This document shows, piece by piece, positions 1 to 8,143 of a stretch of 64,000 bases of DNA. Positions within the stretch are counted from its first letter, which is position 1. Each line of letters starts with the position of its first letter. The stretch comes from Microbacterium sp. LCT-H2 (GTDB lineage: Bacteria; Actinomycetota; Actinomycetes; Actinomycetales; Microbacteriaceae). A program made the translations under genes and the position numbers. The stretch lies in the NCBI RefSeq assembly GCF_001866135.1, contig NZ_MODW01000001.1:186001-250000 (forward strand). Direction: 5' to 3'. The notes below the pieces were generated by a model that saw only the letters and a program-made list of their open reading frames with translations, searched no databases and was not told the origin of the DNA.

Positions 1-1030
1 GGGTGCGCGGCCCGTAGCTCGAACTGCGTGCGCCGCCGTGCGGACGTACCCAGCCGCCGCTGCCGGCCGAGCCGCCGCCACCACCGCCACCACCACCGCC
101 GCTGGTCCCCCGGCCGGCGGCGGCAGCAGCCGCGGCCGCCGCCGCTGCCTCGCGCTTGCGCCGGGCTTCCTCTTCCCGCCGTCGCGCCTCGACACCCGCC
201 TGGTACCCCGCGACCGTCTTGGTCGTGGTGTCCTTGAGCGCCGCGAGCTGGGCCTTGAGGGTCTCGAGGTTCGCCGCCTGCTCGTCGAGCGCCGCCTGCG
301 CGGCGTCCGCCGCCTGCTGCGCCGCGACCATCTTCTGCTCGGCGACCTGCTGCAGGCGGTCGCGCTCGTCCCGGGCGACGTCGGCCTGAGCCGTCAGCGC
401 CTGGGCGGTGTCGCGCGCCGAGACGGCGTTGTCGTAGGTCGTCTGGTTGTACTCGAGGAACTTGTTCATCGTGCCGAGGCGCGACAGCAGCTCATCGGCG
501 TTGGCGCCCGATCCCGCGAAGAACAGCTCCAGGGCGGTGTCGTCGCCGCCACTGCGGTAGAGCTGGGCGGCGACCTGACCGGCCTTCTTCGCAGTCTCGT
601 CGGCGAGCGCCGCCTGCTCATCGGCCTGAGCCTGCAGCGTCTCCGCCTCCGTGATCGCCGCGAAGTACGCCTGCTGCGCCTCGTAGAACTCATCCGACGC
701 GACCTGTGCGGCCGCCTGCGTCTCGGCGACCTTGCGCTCGAGCGACTGGATCAGCCCCTGGATACGGGTGACCTCGCCGGCCTTGGCCGCTTCGTTGCTC
801 TTCGCCCGCTGGACGTCGTCCCAGCTCGGGTAAGACGCGGCGTGCGCGGCGGTGACGCCCGAGCCGACGCCGAAGGCGGCGAGCGCGACCACTCCCAGCG
901 CGCCGATCCCGAAGGCATGGCGCCGGCTGACCGGCTGGTTCCACAGCGCGCCGCGCTCGGCTGCCGTCGGCGCGCAGCCGCACTCCTCGGCCGCCGTCGC
1001 CGCGGCCTTCTCCACGTTCCGATCCCGCAC
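1..1030 (-). CDS. M23-family peptidoglycan endopeptidase with coiled-coil N-terminus, C-terminus cut by window edge
   Basis: Read on the minus strand from a GTG at 1030 preceded by AGGGAG, the frame stays open to the window edge. It gives a short cytoplasmic tail, one membrane segment or signal anchor (about residues 40-60), then a long Glu/Gln/Ala-rich coiled coil, a Gly-rich linker, and finally the start of a catalytic domain (GWVRPHGGARSSSYGPR). That last motif is typical of the opening strand of M23 (LytM/EnvC-like) peptidases, which cut peptide cross-links in peptidoglycan. The zinc ligands lie beyond the window, so activity cannot be judged. It diverges from the flagellar operon, so a role in wall remodelling during flagellum assembly is possible but inferred. 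Confidence 0.8.
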   Translation of the reverse strand, partial: MRDRNVEKAAATAAEECGCAPTAAERGALWNQPVSRRHAFGIGALGVVALAAFGVGSGVTAAHAASYPSWDDVQRAKSNEAAKAGEVTRIQGLIQSLERKVAETQAAAQVASDEFYEAQQAYFAAITEAETLQAQADEQAALADETAKKAGQVAAQLYRSGGDDTALELFFAGSGANADELLSRLGTMNKFLEYNQTTYDNAVSARDTAQALTAQADVARDERDRLQQVAEQKMVAAQQAADAAQAALDEQAANLETLKAQLAALKDTTTKTVAGYQAGVEARRREEEARRKREAAAAAAAAAAAGRGTSGGGGGGGGGGSAGSGGWVRPHGGARSSSYGPRT

Positions 1031-1233
1031 AAGGCTCCCTTCGCCCGCTGCTCATCGTCCCCCGCCCCTGGTCCCTATCGGCGACGACGCGCCCGCCGTG
1101 AGAAAGTTCCCCTCCGGTCCCGACCCCGCGCTAACGCGGCGCAGCGCCCGGCCGACAGTCCTCTCCGACAGCCCAGGACGGGCCGTCGGTTCCCCGCTCT
1201 CGGGCGGGGCGAGCTTTTTCCAGGATGGAGCCC

Positions 1234-1488
1234 ATGATCGTCCTCACGCGCCTGAACCGTTCCCGGTTCGCGGTGAACCCCGACCTGATCGAACGTGTCC
1301 AGGCCACGCCGGACACGACGATCATGATGGTCGACGGCGCGACCTTCGTCGTCACGGAGACGATGGACGACGTGATCGCCCGCATCACCCGCTTCCGCGC
1401 CGGCGTCCTCGCGACCGCGGCGGCGCTGGTCGCCGCTGGCACCGAGGACGTCCGACCCGGCGCTCCCGTCGCAGGAGGGGATTCCTGA
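1234..1488 (+). CDS. flbD: FlbD family flagellar protein
   Basis: A small protein of 84 residues beginning MIVLTRLNRSRFAVNPDLIE. That opening is the hallmark of the FlbD family found in flagellar operons of Gram-positives and spirochaetes next to motA. An upstream in-frame ATG at 1225 would add three residues, but family members start at the MI-LTRL motif and GGAG precedes the 1234 ATG. The C-terminal 30 residues are low-complexity Ala/Gly. The stop codon overlaps the motA start (TGATG). It is the first gene of the flagellar run in this window; its biochemical role in the family is poorly defined. Confidence 0.88.
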   Translation: MIVLTRLNRSRFAVNPDLIERVQATPDTTIMMVDGATFVVTETMDDVIARITRFRAGVLATAAALVAAGTEDVRPGAPVAGGDS

Positions 1489-2300
1489 TGGATCCGTCCC
1501 TCATCCTCGGGCTCGTCCTCGCGTTCGGCGCCCTGATCGCCATGATCAACCTGGAGGGCGCGACGGTCGGGTCGCTCCTGCTGCCCGCGCCCATGGTGCT
1601 CGTCTTCGGCGCCACGATCGCGGTCGGCCTCGCCAGCGGCACGCTGCGCGACGCGCTGCACGCCGTGAAGTCGCTCCCGCGCGCTTTCCGCGGTGAGCGG
1701 CGCACCGCCCAGAGCACGATCGACACCGTGGTCGGCTATGCGGAGAAAGCACGCTCCGAGGGTCTGCTCGCGCTGGAGCAGGGCCTGGACGAGGAGAAGG
1801 ATCCGTTCCTGCGGCAGGCCCTGCAGAGCATCGCCGACGGCACCGACGCGGAGGATCTGCGGGTGCTTCTCGAGGACGAGCTCACCTCGACCGCCGCCCG
1901 GAACCGCACCGCCTCACGCTTCTACATGACCCTCGGCGGATTCGCCCCCACCGTCGGCATCATCGGCACCGTGGTCAGCCTCACCCATGTGCTCGAGAAG
2001 CTCGACAAGCCGGACACCCTCGGACCCATGATCGCCGCGGCCTTCGTCGCGACGCTGTGGGGCCTGCTGTCGGCGAACTTCATCTGGCTCCCGATCGGCG
2101 GCCGCCTGCAGCGCCTCGGTGAGCTGGAGCTGGAGCGCATGACGGTACTGATGGAGGGCATGCTCGCCGTCCAGGCCGGCGCCGCCCCCGCCCACGTCCG
2201 CGAACGTCTGAGCGCGCTCGTCTCCGACCGCTCCCCCGGCCGCTCCCGCCGGCGCGAGCAGCCCGCGGAGACGGAGGCGCACGAGGACCTCTTCTCATGA
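1488..2300 (+). CDS. motA: Flagellar motor stator protein MotA
   Basis: The 270-residue protein has the MotA/ExbB layout: two N-terminal membrane segments (about residues 3-50), a large cytoplasmic loop rich in charged residues, then two further membrane segments (about 145-205) containing the GFAPTVGIIGTV motif. MotA with MotB forms the proton- or sodium-driven stator that turns the flagellar rotor. AGGAGGGG sits just upstream of the ATG, which overlaps the flbD stop. The C-terminus is a charged Arg-rich tail that runs into motB with a 4-bp overlap. Confidence 0.96.
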   Translation: MDPSLILGLVLAFGALIAMINLEGATVGSLLLPAPMVLVFGATIAVGLASGTLRDALHAVKSLPRAFRGERRTAQSTIDTVVGYAEKARSEGLLALEQGLDEEKDPFLRQALQSIADGTDAEDLRVLLEDELTSTAARNRTASRFYMTLGGFAPTVGIIGTVVSLTHVLEKLDKPDTLGPMIAAAFVATLWGLLSANFIWLPIGGRLQRLGELELERMTVLMEGMLAVQAGAAPAHVRERLSALVSDRSPGRSRRREQPAETEAHEDLFS

Positions 2301-3106
2301 GCGTGCGCACCCGACGCCGTGTCCAGGAGTCCGAGCACAGCGGACCGGACGAGCGCTGGATGGCGTCGTACCTCGACATGGTGACGGTGCTCATGTGCAT
2401 GTTCATCGTGCTGTTCGCGATGTCGACCGTGGACCAGGAGAAGTTCGAGGCCCTCAGCGCCTCGCTCGCGACGGGTTTCGGGCAGGAGCCCTCGGACGAC
2501 GTCGACGTGACCAGCGGCGTGGTCGTGCCTCCGGAGCTCATCGACGACGAGGGCGAGGACTTCGCGGACACGGGTCTGGAGGCGGCGCAGCGCGAGTTCG
2601 ACGAGCTGTCCGCGCTGCGCGAGCGGCTGCGCCAGGTTCTCGCCGAGCGCGGATTGGAGACCGACGTCACGTTCACCATCGACGAGCGCGGGCTGACGAT
2701 CGGGCTCGTGAGCGCGGAGACGTTCTTCACCACCAACAGCACCGATCTCAGCCCGGCCGCGACGCAGGTGCTCGACGCCCTGGGGTCCGTCCTCATCTCC
2801 GCCCCGAACGAGATCTCCGTGGAGGGGCACGCCGACGCCCGCGGGTCGGTCGCGCCGTTCCCCACCAACTGGGAGCTTTCCGCCGGACGCTCCACCCAGG
2901 TGCTGCGCTACCTCGTGGAGGCAGCCGGACTGCCGCCGGCCCACCTCAAGTCCGTCGGCTTCGGCGACACCCGTCCGGTGGCCGCCGGAAGCACCCCCGA
3001 GCAGCTCGCGGAGAACCGCCGCGTGGACATCGTCATCCTCTCCGACGCCAGCGAGGAGGTGCGAGCGCTGATCCCGGCCGCGGGTGCCGCGCAGACCTCC
3101 CCCTGA
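2297..3106 (+). CDS. motB: Flagellar motor stator protein MotB with OmpA-like peptidoglycan-binding domain
   Basis: 269 residues. A short basic N-terminus is followed by a single membrane segment (about residues 27-45) containing WMASYLDMVTVLMCMFIVLF. The Asp in SYLDMVT corresponds to the proton-binding Asp of MotB. The C-terminal half is an OmpA-like domain with the peptidoglycan-contact segment ISVEGHADARG and a later NRRVDIVI motif. MotB anchors the MotA channel to the cell wall. The start overlaps motA by ATGA, which implies coupled translation. Confidence 0.95.
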   Translation: MSVRTRRRVQESEHSGPDERWMASYLDMVTVLMCMFIVLFAMSTVDQEKFEALSASLATGFGQEPSDDVDVTSGVVVPPELIDDEGEDFADTGLEAAQREFDELSALRERLRQVLAERGLETDVTFTIDERGLTIGLVSAETFFTTNSTDLSPAATQVLDALGSVLISAPNEISVEGHADARGSVAPFPTNWELSAGRSTQVLRYLVEAAGLPPAHLKSVGFGDTRPVAAGSTPEQLAENRRVDIVILSDASEEVRALIPAAGAAQTSP

Positions 3107-3155
3107 CCCGCCCCTAACGCACGCCGATCACCGCCCGATAGTCGGGTTCGTGGTG

Positions 3156-4076
3156 ATGGATGACGGCGTGCGCTCGCGAGTGCGCGCGGAGACGGCGACC
3201 GCCGACGTCGAGGTCTACGACTTCGGACGCGCGGCGACGCTGTCGCGCGAGCACGCCCGCACCCTGGAACTCGCGTTCGAGACGTTCGCGCGTCAGTGGT
3301 CGGCCCAGCTCAGCGGCAAGATCCACGTGCGCGCGACCATCGCCGTCGAGCACGTCGGCATGCTCACGTACGGCGAGTACGCACAGTCGCTGCCGACGAC
3401 GACGACCATGATCGTGTGCGCGCTGCCGGACTCCGACGAGCGTCTGATCGTGCAGGTTCCGATCCCGACCGCGACGTCCTGGATCGTGCAGATGGTCGGC
3501 GGCAGGGTCACCACCACCGCCGAGGACCGCACGTTCACGCCGATCGAGCAGGCCCTGATCCGGTCGTTGATCGGAGACGCGATCGATCACCTCACCAGCA
3601 GCCTCGACGGCCTGCTGCCTGCCGGCGTCGCCGTCGCCGGCATTCAGTACAGCTCCCAGTTCGCGCAGGTCGCCGCCGCCGGGGAGCCGGTGATCGTGGC
3701 CCGGCTGTCGATGCGCCACGGCGGTCGGACGGTGCCGGCGAGCATCATGCTGCCCGCCTCGGTGCTCGCCGGGTTCGCGGTGCGGGCCTCCGACGCCGAC
3801 CGGTCCGAGACCCCTGGCCTCGTGCGCCGCCAGGTGGAGTCGACTCCGGTCGAGATCGCCCTCCGGCTGGCGCCGCGGAGCGTGCTCCCCCGCGAGGTGC
3901 TCGATCTCGCCGTCGGGGATCTGCTGCCCCTGCCGCACGCCGCCGACCGCCCGATGCTCCTCACCGTCGGCGACCAGACCGTCGCGACTGCGGCCGTCGG
4001 GAGCGCCGGCGCCCGCCTCGCCTGCGTCGTGACCGCCACCGTCCCCGAAACCGCCCCCGCTCAGGAGTCCGCGTGA
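3156..4076 (+). CDS. fliM: Flagellar motor switch protein FliM
   Basis: About 306 residues. The N-terminal part has the FliM signature VYDFGRAATLSREHARTLEL followed by the CheC-like middle domain (TYGEYAQSLP), with a SpoA-type surface domain at the C-terminus. FliM is the core of the C-ring and binds CheY-P to switch rotation direction. The start is uncertain: the ATG at 3156 and the adjacent GTG at 3153 lack a strong Shine-Dalgarno sequence, while the frame stays open upstream into motB. There is a 49-bp gap after motB, the only real spacer before fliR. The stop overlaps fliN. Confidence 0.93.
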   Translation: MDDGVRSRVRAETATADVEVYDFGRAATLSREHARTLELAFETFARQWSAQLSGKIHVRATIAVEHVGMLTYGEYAQSLPTTTTMIVCALPDSDERLIVQVPIPTATSWIVQMVGGRVTTTAEDRTFTPIEQALIRSLIGDAIDHLTSSLDGLLPAGVAVAGIQYSSQFAQVAAAGEPVIVARLSMRHGGRTVPASIMLPASVLAGFAVRASDADRSETPGLVRRQVESTPVEIALRLAPRSVLPREVLDLAVGDLLPLPHAADRPMLLTVGDQTVATAAVGSAGARLACVVTATVPETAPAQESA

Positions 4077-4732
4077 TCAGCACCACCGCCTACGAGTCCG
4101 CCGTCGCCGCCGCGTTCGCGGCGCGACTGCCCACCGCCGCACCGGTCACCGCCCGCGCCTCCCAGGTGTCCGGCGACACCGGCGAGGCGGTCGTCGCGCA
4201 GTTCGTGGGCGAGGCGAGCGCCCAGCTCGCCGTGCAGCTCCTCGATGCCGACGTCCTCGTCGACGGTCTCAGGGACCGTCCGCTCACCGACCGGCTGCTG
4301 GATGCGCTCGAGGCCGCCGCGACCGCCCTCGGTCCCGGGCTGCTCGGCGAGGCCGCGGTCGGCGACGCCTCGGCCGTGTTCGCCGACCCGCAGACCCAGC
4401 TCTTCGACCTCGTCGACCACACCGAGCGCACCATCGGCCGGCTCGCGGTCCGGATCACGCATCGACCGGCGCGTCCGACCGGAGCCGACGGCCGCCTGCA
4501 CCGCATCGCGGGTGTCGAGATGGAGCTCACGGTCGAGATCGGCCGCACCCGCATGGCGGTCCGCGACGTGCTCGACCTCGAGCCCGGTCGCATCGTGGAG
4601 CTCGATCGCTCCGCGGGCGCCCCCGCCGACGTCAAGCTCAACGGCCGCACGATCGCGCATGGCGAGGTCGTCGTCGTCGACCAGGACTACGCGGTGCGGA
4701 TCACCCGCATCCTCGAGAACGTCGAGGCCTGA
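4073..4732 (+). CDS. fliN: Flagellar motor switch protein FliN
   Basis: 219 residues from a GTG that overlaps the fliM stop (GTGA). The C-terminal 75 residues form the FliN/SpoA domain, with VEMELTVEIGRTRMAVRDVL, GRIVELDRSAGAP and DVKLNGRTIAHGEVVVVDQD. The N-terminal part is longer than in minimal FliN and resembles the CheC/FliY-like extension seen in Gram-positive homologues. FliN forms the lower C-ring with FliM and docks the export apparatus. Confidence 0.94.
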   Translation: MISTTAYESAVAAAFAARLPTAAPVTARASQVSGDTGEAVVAQFVGEASAQLAVQLLDADVLVDGLRDRPLTDRLLDALEAAATALGPGLLGEAAVGDASAVFADPQTQLFDLVDHTERTIGRLAVRITHRPARPTGADGRLHRIAGVEMELTVEIGRTRMAVRDVLDLEPGRIVELDRSAGAPADVKLNGRTIAHGEVVVVDQDYAVRITRILENVEA

Positions 4733-5214
4733 CCCTGGACGACCTCCTGCTCGCGCTGCGGGTCGGGCTGTCGCTCGCCGCCGTCCTCGGGCTGCTCTGG
4801 TTCCTGCAGCGCCGGGTCTCGAAGACCCAGGCGCGGCGCCGCGACGCCGAGGCGATCACGGTGCTCGGGCGGCAGGGCATCGGCCCGAAAGCGCAGCTCG
4901 TGGTCGTGCAGACCGACGATGCCCGTTACGTGCTCGGGGTCACCGAGCACGGTGTGAGCGTCGTCGACCGGCTGCCCCTGCGGCCGGAGCCCTCCGCGTC
5001 CGAGGAGGCACGCCCGCCGGCCACCCGCACGGCCGACGACGCCGAGTTCGACCGCATCCTCGCCGCCGCCGCACTCACGAGCGCGCCCCCGGCGGTCGCC
5101 CCGGTCCCGGAGCTCCGTCGCCGCGTGCGGCACCGCAACGACCCGCTCCGCGGCTCCATCCTCTCCCCCGACACCTGGCGGCAGACCGCCGAGGCCCTGC
5201 GGCGCGCACGATGA
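4729..5214 (+). CDS. fliO: Flagellar biosynthetic protein FliO, apparent CTG start
   Basis: The open frame after fliN encodes TLDDLLLALRVGLSLAAVL, a membrane segment, then a basic stretch and a FliO-type domain (VLGRQGIGPKAQLVVVQTDD). No ATG, GTG or TTG lies in frame close upstream. The only candidates that keep the membrane helix are CTG at 4729, overlapping the fliN stop as CTGA, or CTG at 4735. The first conventional codon, a GTG at 4861, would remove the membrane segment. FliO assists assembly of the FliP export-gate complex. It is about 161 residues long and its stop overlaps the fliP ATG. Confidence 0.85.
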   Translation: MTLDDLLLALRVGLSLAAVLGLLWFLQRRVSKTQARRRDAEAITVLGRQGIGPKAQLVVVQTDDARYVLGVTEHGVSVVDRLPLRPEPSASEEARPPATRTADDAEFDRILAAAALTSAPPAVAPVPELRRRVRHRNDPLRGSILSPDTWRQTAEALRRAR

Positions 5215-6020
5215 CCGCGACCCGTGCCGTCGATCGCGGTCGCGCCTCGCGGCTGCTCGTCCTCGTCGCGGTCGCGATCCTCCTCGCCGTCGTCCTGATC
5301 GCCCTCACCGGCACCGCCGCGCACGCGGAGGTCACCCCGGACGACGGCGAGGGTGTGACGATCGACATCAACGGCATCGACGGCGGCCCCTCCGGCTCGA
5401 TCCTCACCCTGCTGGGGATCACGCTCCTGTCGGTGGCCCCTGCGCTGCTGCTGATGATGACGTCGTTCACGAAGATCTTCGTCGTGCTCGCCATGACGAG
5501 GAACGCGCTGTCGCTCCCGACGATCCCGCCGAACCAGGTGCTCGCGGGCCTGTCGCTGTTCCTGTCGCTGTTCATCATGTGGCCGGTCCTGACAGAGATC
5601 AACACACTGGCCGTGCAGCCGTACATCGACGGCGCGCTCACGTTCACGCAGGCCGTGGACGTCGGGCAGGCCCCCCTGCGGGAGTGGATGCTGCACTACA
5701 CGCGCGAGGAAGACCTCGCGCTGATGACCCGGATGGCCGGGCAGGACAACCCGGAGGACGCCGCGAGCGTGCCGATGTACACGCTCATCCCGGCGTTCAT
5801 GATCTCGGAGCTGCGGGCGGCCTTCATCATCGGCTTCGTGATCTTCGTGCCGTTCCTCGTGATCGACCTCGTCGTGGCGGCGGCGCTGATGTCGATGGGC
5901 ATGATGATGCTCCCGCCGGTCATGATCTCGCTGCCGTTCAAGATCCTGCTGTTCATCCTCGTCGACGGGTGGGGGCTCATCATCAAAGCGCTCCTGGAGA
6001 GCTACGGAGGTGTGGGATGA
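5211..6020 (+). CDS. fliP: Flagellar export gate protein FliP
   Basis: 269 residues with a cleavable signal sequence (basic start, hydrophobic core about residues 14-35, AHA cleavage region), as is usual for FliP, followed by four membrane segments. The family motifs FTKIFVVLAMTRNAL and LIPAFMISELRAAF are intact. FliP forms the pentameric core of the FliPQR export gate for flagellar type III secretion. The gene overlaps both fliO and fliQ by 4 bp. Confidence 0.96.
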   Translation: MTATRAVDRGRASRLLVLVAVAILLAVVLIALTGTAAHAEVTPDDGEGVTIDINGIDGGPSGSILTLLGITLLSVAPALLLMMTSFTKIFVVLAMTRNALSLPTIPPNQVLAGLSLFLSLFIMWPVLTEINTLAVQPYIDGALTFTQAVDVGQAPLREWMLHYTREEDLALMTRMAGQDNPEDAASVPMYTLIPAFMISELRAAFIIGFVIFVPFLVIDLVVAAALMSMGMMMLPPVMISLPFKILLFILVDGWGLIIKALLESYGGVG

Positions 6021-6289
6021 GTCCCGAAGCCGTCCTCGACATCGGTGCCCAGGGCCTGCTGATCGCCGCCAAGCTCGCCGCCCCGATGCTGATCACGGCC
6101 CTCGTGGTGGGCTTCGCGATCTCGCTGCTGCAGTCCATCACCCAGGTGCAGGAGGTGACGCTGTCGTTCGTGCCGAAGATCGTCGCGGTGGGCATCGCCC
6201 TGCTCATCGCGGGGAACTGGATGATCGCCGAGATCATCGCCTTCACGAACGAGATGTTCGCCCGCATCCCGTCGCTGTTGAGCGGATGA
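6017..6289 (+). CDS. fliQ: Flagellar export gate protein FliQ
   Basis: 90 residues forming two long hydrophobic helices separated by a polar loop (ITQVQEVTLSFVPKI), the typical FliQ hairpin. FliQ packs around FliP and FliR in the export gate. The ATG overlaps the fliP stop and the upstream GGAGG at 6005-6010 is a good ribosome site. Length matches the family norm of about 89 residues. Confidence 0.95.
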   Translation: MSPEAVLDIGAQGLLIAAKLAAPMLITALVVGFAISLLQSITQVQEVTLSFVPKIVAVGIALLIAGNWMIAEIIAFTNEMFARIPSLLSG

Positions 6290-6293
6290 GCCC

Positions 6294-7055
6294 GTGTTCA
6301 TCCCGATCGACTTCGCGTGGCTGGAGGCCACCCTGCTTGCCGCTGTGCGGATCACGGCGTTCATCATGATCGCCCCGCCGTTCTCGTACGGCGCGATCCC
6401 GGTGCGCGTGAAGGCGATGCTCTCGATCGGACTGTCGCTCGCGGTGGGGGCTGCCGTCGCACCCGGGTACGAGAGCCTGGACACCGGGCCGTTCCTCGGC
6501 GCGCTCGTGATCCAGCTCCTCACGGGCGCCCTGCTCGGGTTCCTCGTGCTGCTGTGCTTCTCCGCGGTGCAGGCCGCGGGCAGCCTGATCGACGTGTTCG
6601 GCGGATTCCAGCTCGCCCAGGCCTTCGATCCGGCGGCGATGGTCAACGGCGCGCAGTTCACCCGGCTGTTCCACCTCACCGCGCTGACGCTGCTGTTCGC
6701 CTCCGGCGGCTATCAGCTCATCCTCGCCGGGCTCGCCCGCAGCTTCGACGCGGTGCCGGTCGACGGCATCTTCCGCGTGGCGGGACCGACGGAGCTGCTC
6801 GTGGACGGGGTGTCCCAGATGGTGCTGGCGGCCGTGCAGATCGCGGGCCCGCTCGTCCTCGTGCTCTTCCTCGCCGACGTCGGGCTCGGGCTCATCACGC
6901 GCGTGGCGCCGGCGCTCAACGCCTTCGCGATGGGCTTCCCCGTCAAGATCCTCCTCACCCTCCTGCTCGCGGGCGCCGTGTACGTCGCGTTCCCCGGCAT
7001 CGTCGACGCCCTCGCCACCCAGGCGTTCCGCCTGATGCAGGGGGTGACGCCGTGA
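6294..7055 (+). CDS. fliR: Flagellar export gate protein FliR
   Basis: 253 residues from a GTG four bases after fliQ. The protein is almost wholly hydrophobic with about six membrane segments and FliR features such as the PPFSYGAIPVRVKAML loop and GFPVKILLTLLL near the C-terminus. FliR completes the FliPQR gate and contacts FlhB. The stop overlaps the flhB GTG, keeping the two export subunits translationally coupled. Confidence 0.95.
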   Translation: MFIPIDFAWLEATLLAAVRITAFIMIAPPFSYGAIPVRVKAMLSIGLSLAVGAAVAPGYESLDTGPFLGALVIQLLTGALLGFLVLLCFSAVQAAGSLIDVFGGFQLAQAFDPAAMVNGAQFTRLFHLTALTLLFASGGYQLILAGLARSFDAVPVDGIFRVAGPTELLVDGVSQMVLAAVQIAGPLVLVLFLADVGLGLITRVAPALNAFAMGFPVKILLTLLLAGAVYVAFPGIVDALATQAFRLMQGVTP

Positions 7056-8143
7056 GCGGATCGGACAGCGGCGAGCGCAGCGAGAAGGCCACCGAGAAGC
7101 ACCTCCGCGAGGCCAGGCAGAAGGGGCGGATCGCCCGCAGTCAGGACCTCACGGCATGGCTCGGCATCGGCGCCGCCGCCGTCATGATGCCGGCCGCCAT
7201 CGCCGCGGGCACGGCCGCCGGCACCGAGCAGCTGGTGACCCTCGCCGGACTCATGCAGGCGCCCTCTCCGGAAGCCGCCCTCGCCGCCCTGGGGCGGGCC
7301 CTCGCCTCGGTGCTGCCCACGCTGGGAGCGCTGCTGGCGGCGGTCGCGATCGTGACGCTGTTCGGCGCGGTGGTGCAGGGCGGCGTGCACCTGCGGAAGC
7401 TGTCAGGGCGCTACGAGCAGTTCAACCTCGTCTCCGGAGTGCGGCGCGTGTTCGGCCTGCAGGCGCTGTGGGAGGGGGCGAAGGCGCTGCTGAAGACGGC
7501 CGCCATCGCCCTCGCCCTGTGGGTCGTCATCTCCGGGCTCATGCCCGTGCTCACGGCGAGCGGCGCCCATTCGGTCTCCCGGCTGCTCGGCACCGCGGCG
7601 GACGGCACCGCGGCACTGCTGCAGACCGCCATCGCCGTGGGTCTGGTGCTCGCCGCGATCGACCTGTTCGTCGTCATGCGCCGCAACCGCAAGCACACGC
7701 GCATGACCAAGCGCGAGGTGCGCGACGAGAACAAGAACTCCGAGGGCGACCCGCTCATCCGCCAGCAGCGCCGGTCGCGCCAGCTCGCCGTGAGCCGCAA
7801 CCGCATGATCGCCGCGGTCGCCGGTTCCGACGTCGTTGTCGTCAACCCCACGCACATCGCCATCGCCCTGGAGTACGACCCCGGCACGTCCGCCCCGCGG
7901 GTCGTCGCGAAGGGCAGCGGCGTCATCGCCGAGCGGATCCGCGAGAAGGCGCTCGAGTCGGGCGTCCCGCTGGTCCGCGACATCACCCTCGCCCGCGCTC
8001 TGCACGCCGCCTGCGAGCTGGGTCAGGAGATCCCCGAAGACCTCTACAACGCCGTGGCACGGGTCCTCGTGTTCGTCGACGCGCTCCGGCGCCGAGGCGC
8101 CGCCCGCGGCATCCACTCGCTCCCCTACCGGAGGACCGTATGA
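7052..8143 (+). CDS. flhB: Flagellar export switch protein FlhB
   Basis: 363 residues. The N-terminus carries the FlhB motif SEKATEKHLREARQKGRI, followed by four membrane segments, the charged linker MTKREVRDENKNSEGDP, and the cytoplasmic FlhB_C domain. The self-cleavage site NPTH is present in VVVVNPTHIAIALEY, so the rod/hook-to-filament substrate switch should be functional. GTG start overlapping the fliR stop. Confidence 0.97.
   Translation: MSGSDSGERSEKATEKHLREARQKGRIARSQDLTAWLGIGAAAVMMPAAIAAGTAAGTEQLVTLAGLMQAPSPEAALAALGRALASVLPTLGALLAAVAIVTLFGAVVQGGVHLRKLSGRYEQFNLVSGVRRVFGLQALWEGAKALLKTAAIALALWVVISGLMPVLTASGAHSVSRLLGTAADGTAALLQTAIAVGLVLAAIDLFVVMRRNRKHTRMTKREVRDENKNSEGDPLIRQQRRSRQLAVSRNRMIAAVAGSDVVVVNPTHIAIALEYDPGTSAPRVVAKGSGVIAERIREKALESGVPLVRDITLARALHAACELGQEIPEDLYNAVARVLVFVDALRRRGAARGIHSLPYRRTV

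Noticed and set aside
4861..5214. FliO starting at GTG 4861
   Set aside because: This start removes the only membrane segment, which is essential for FliO.
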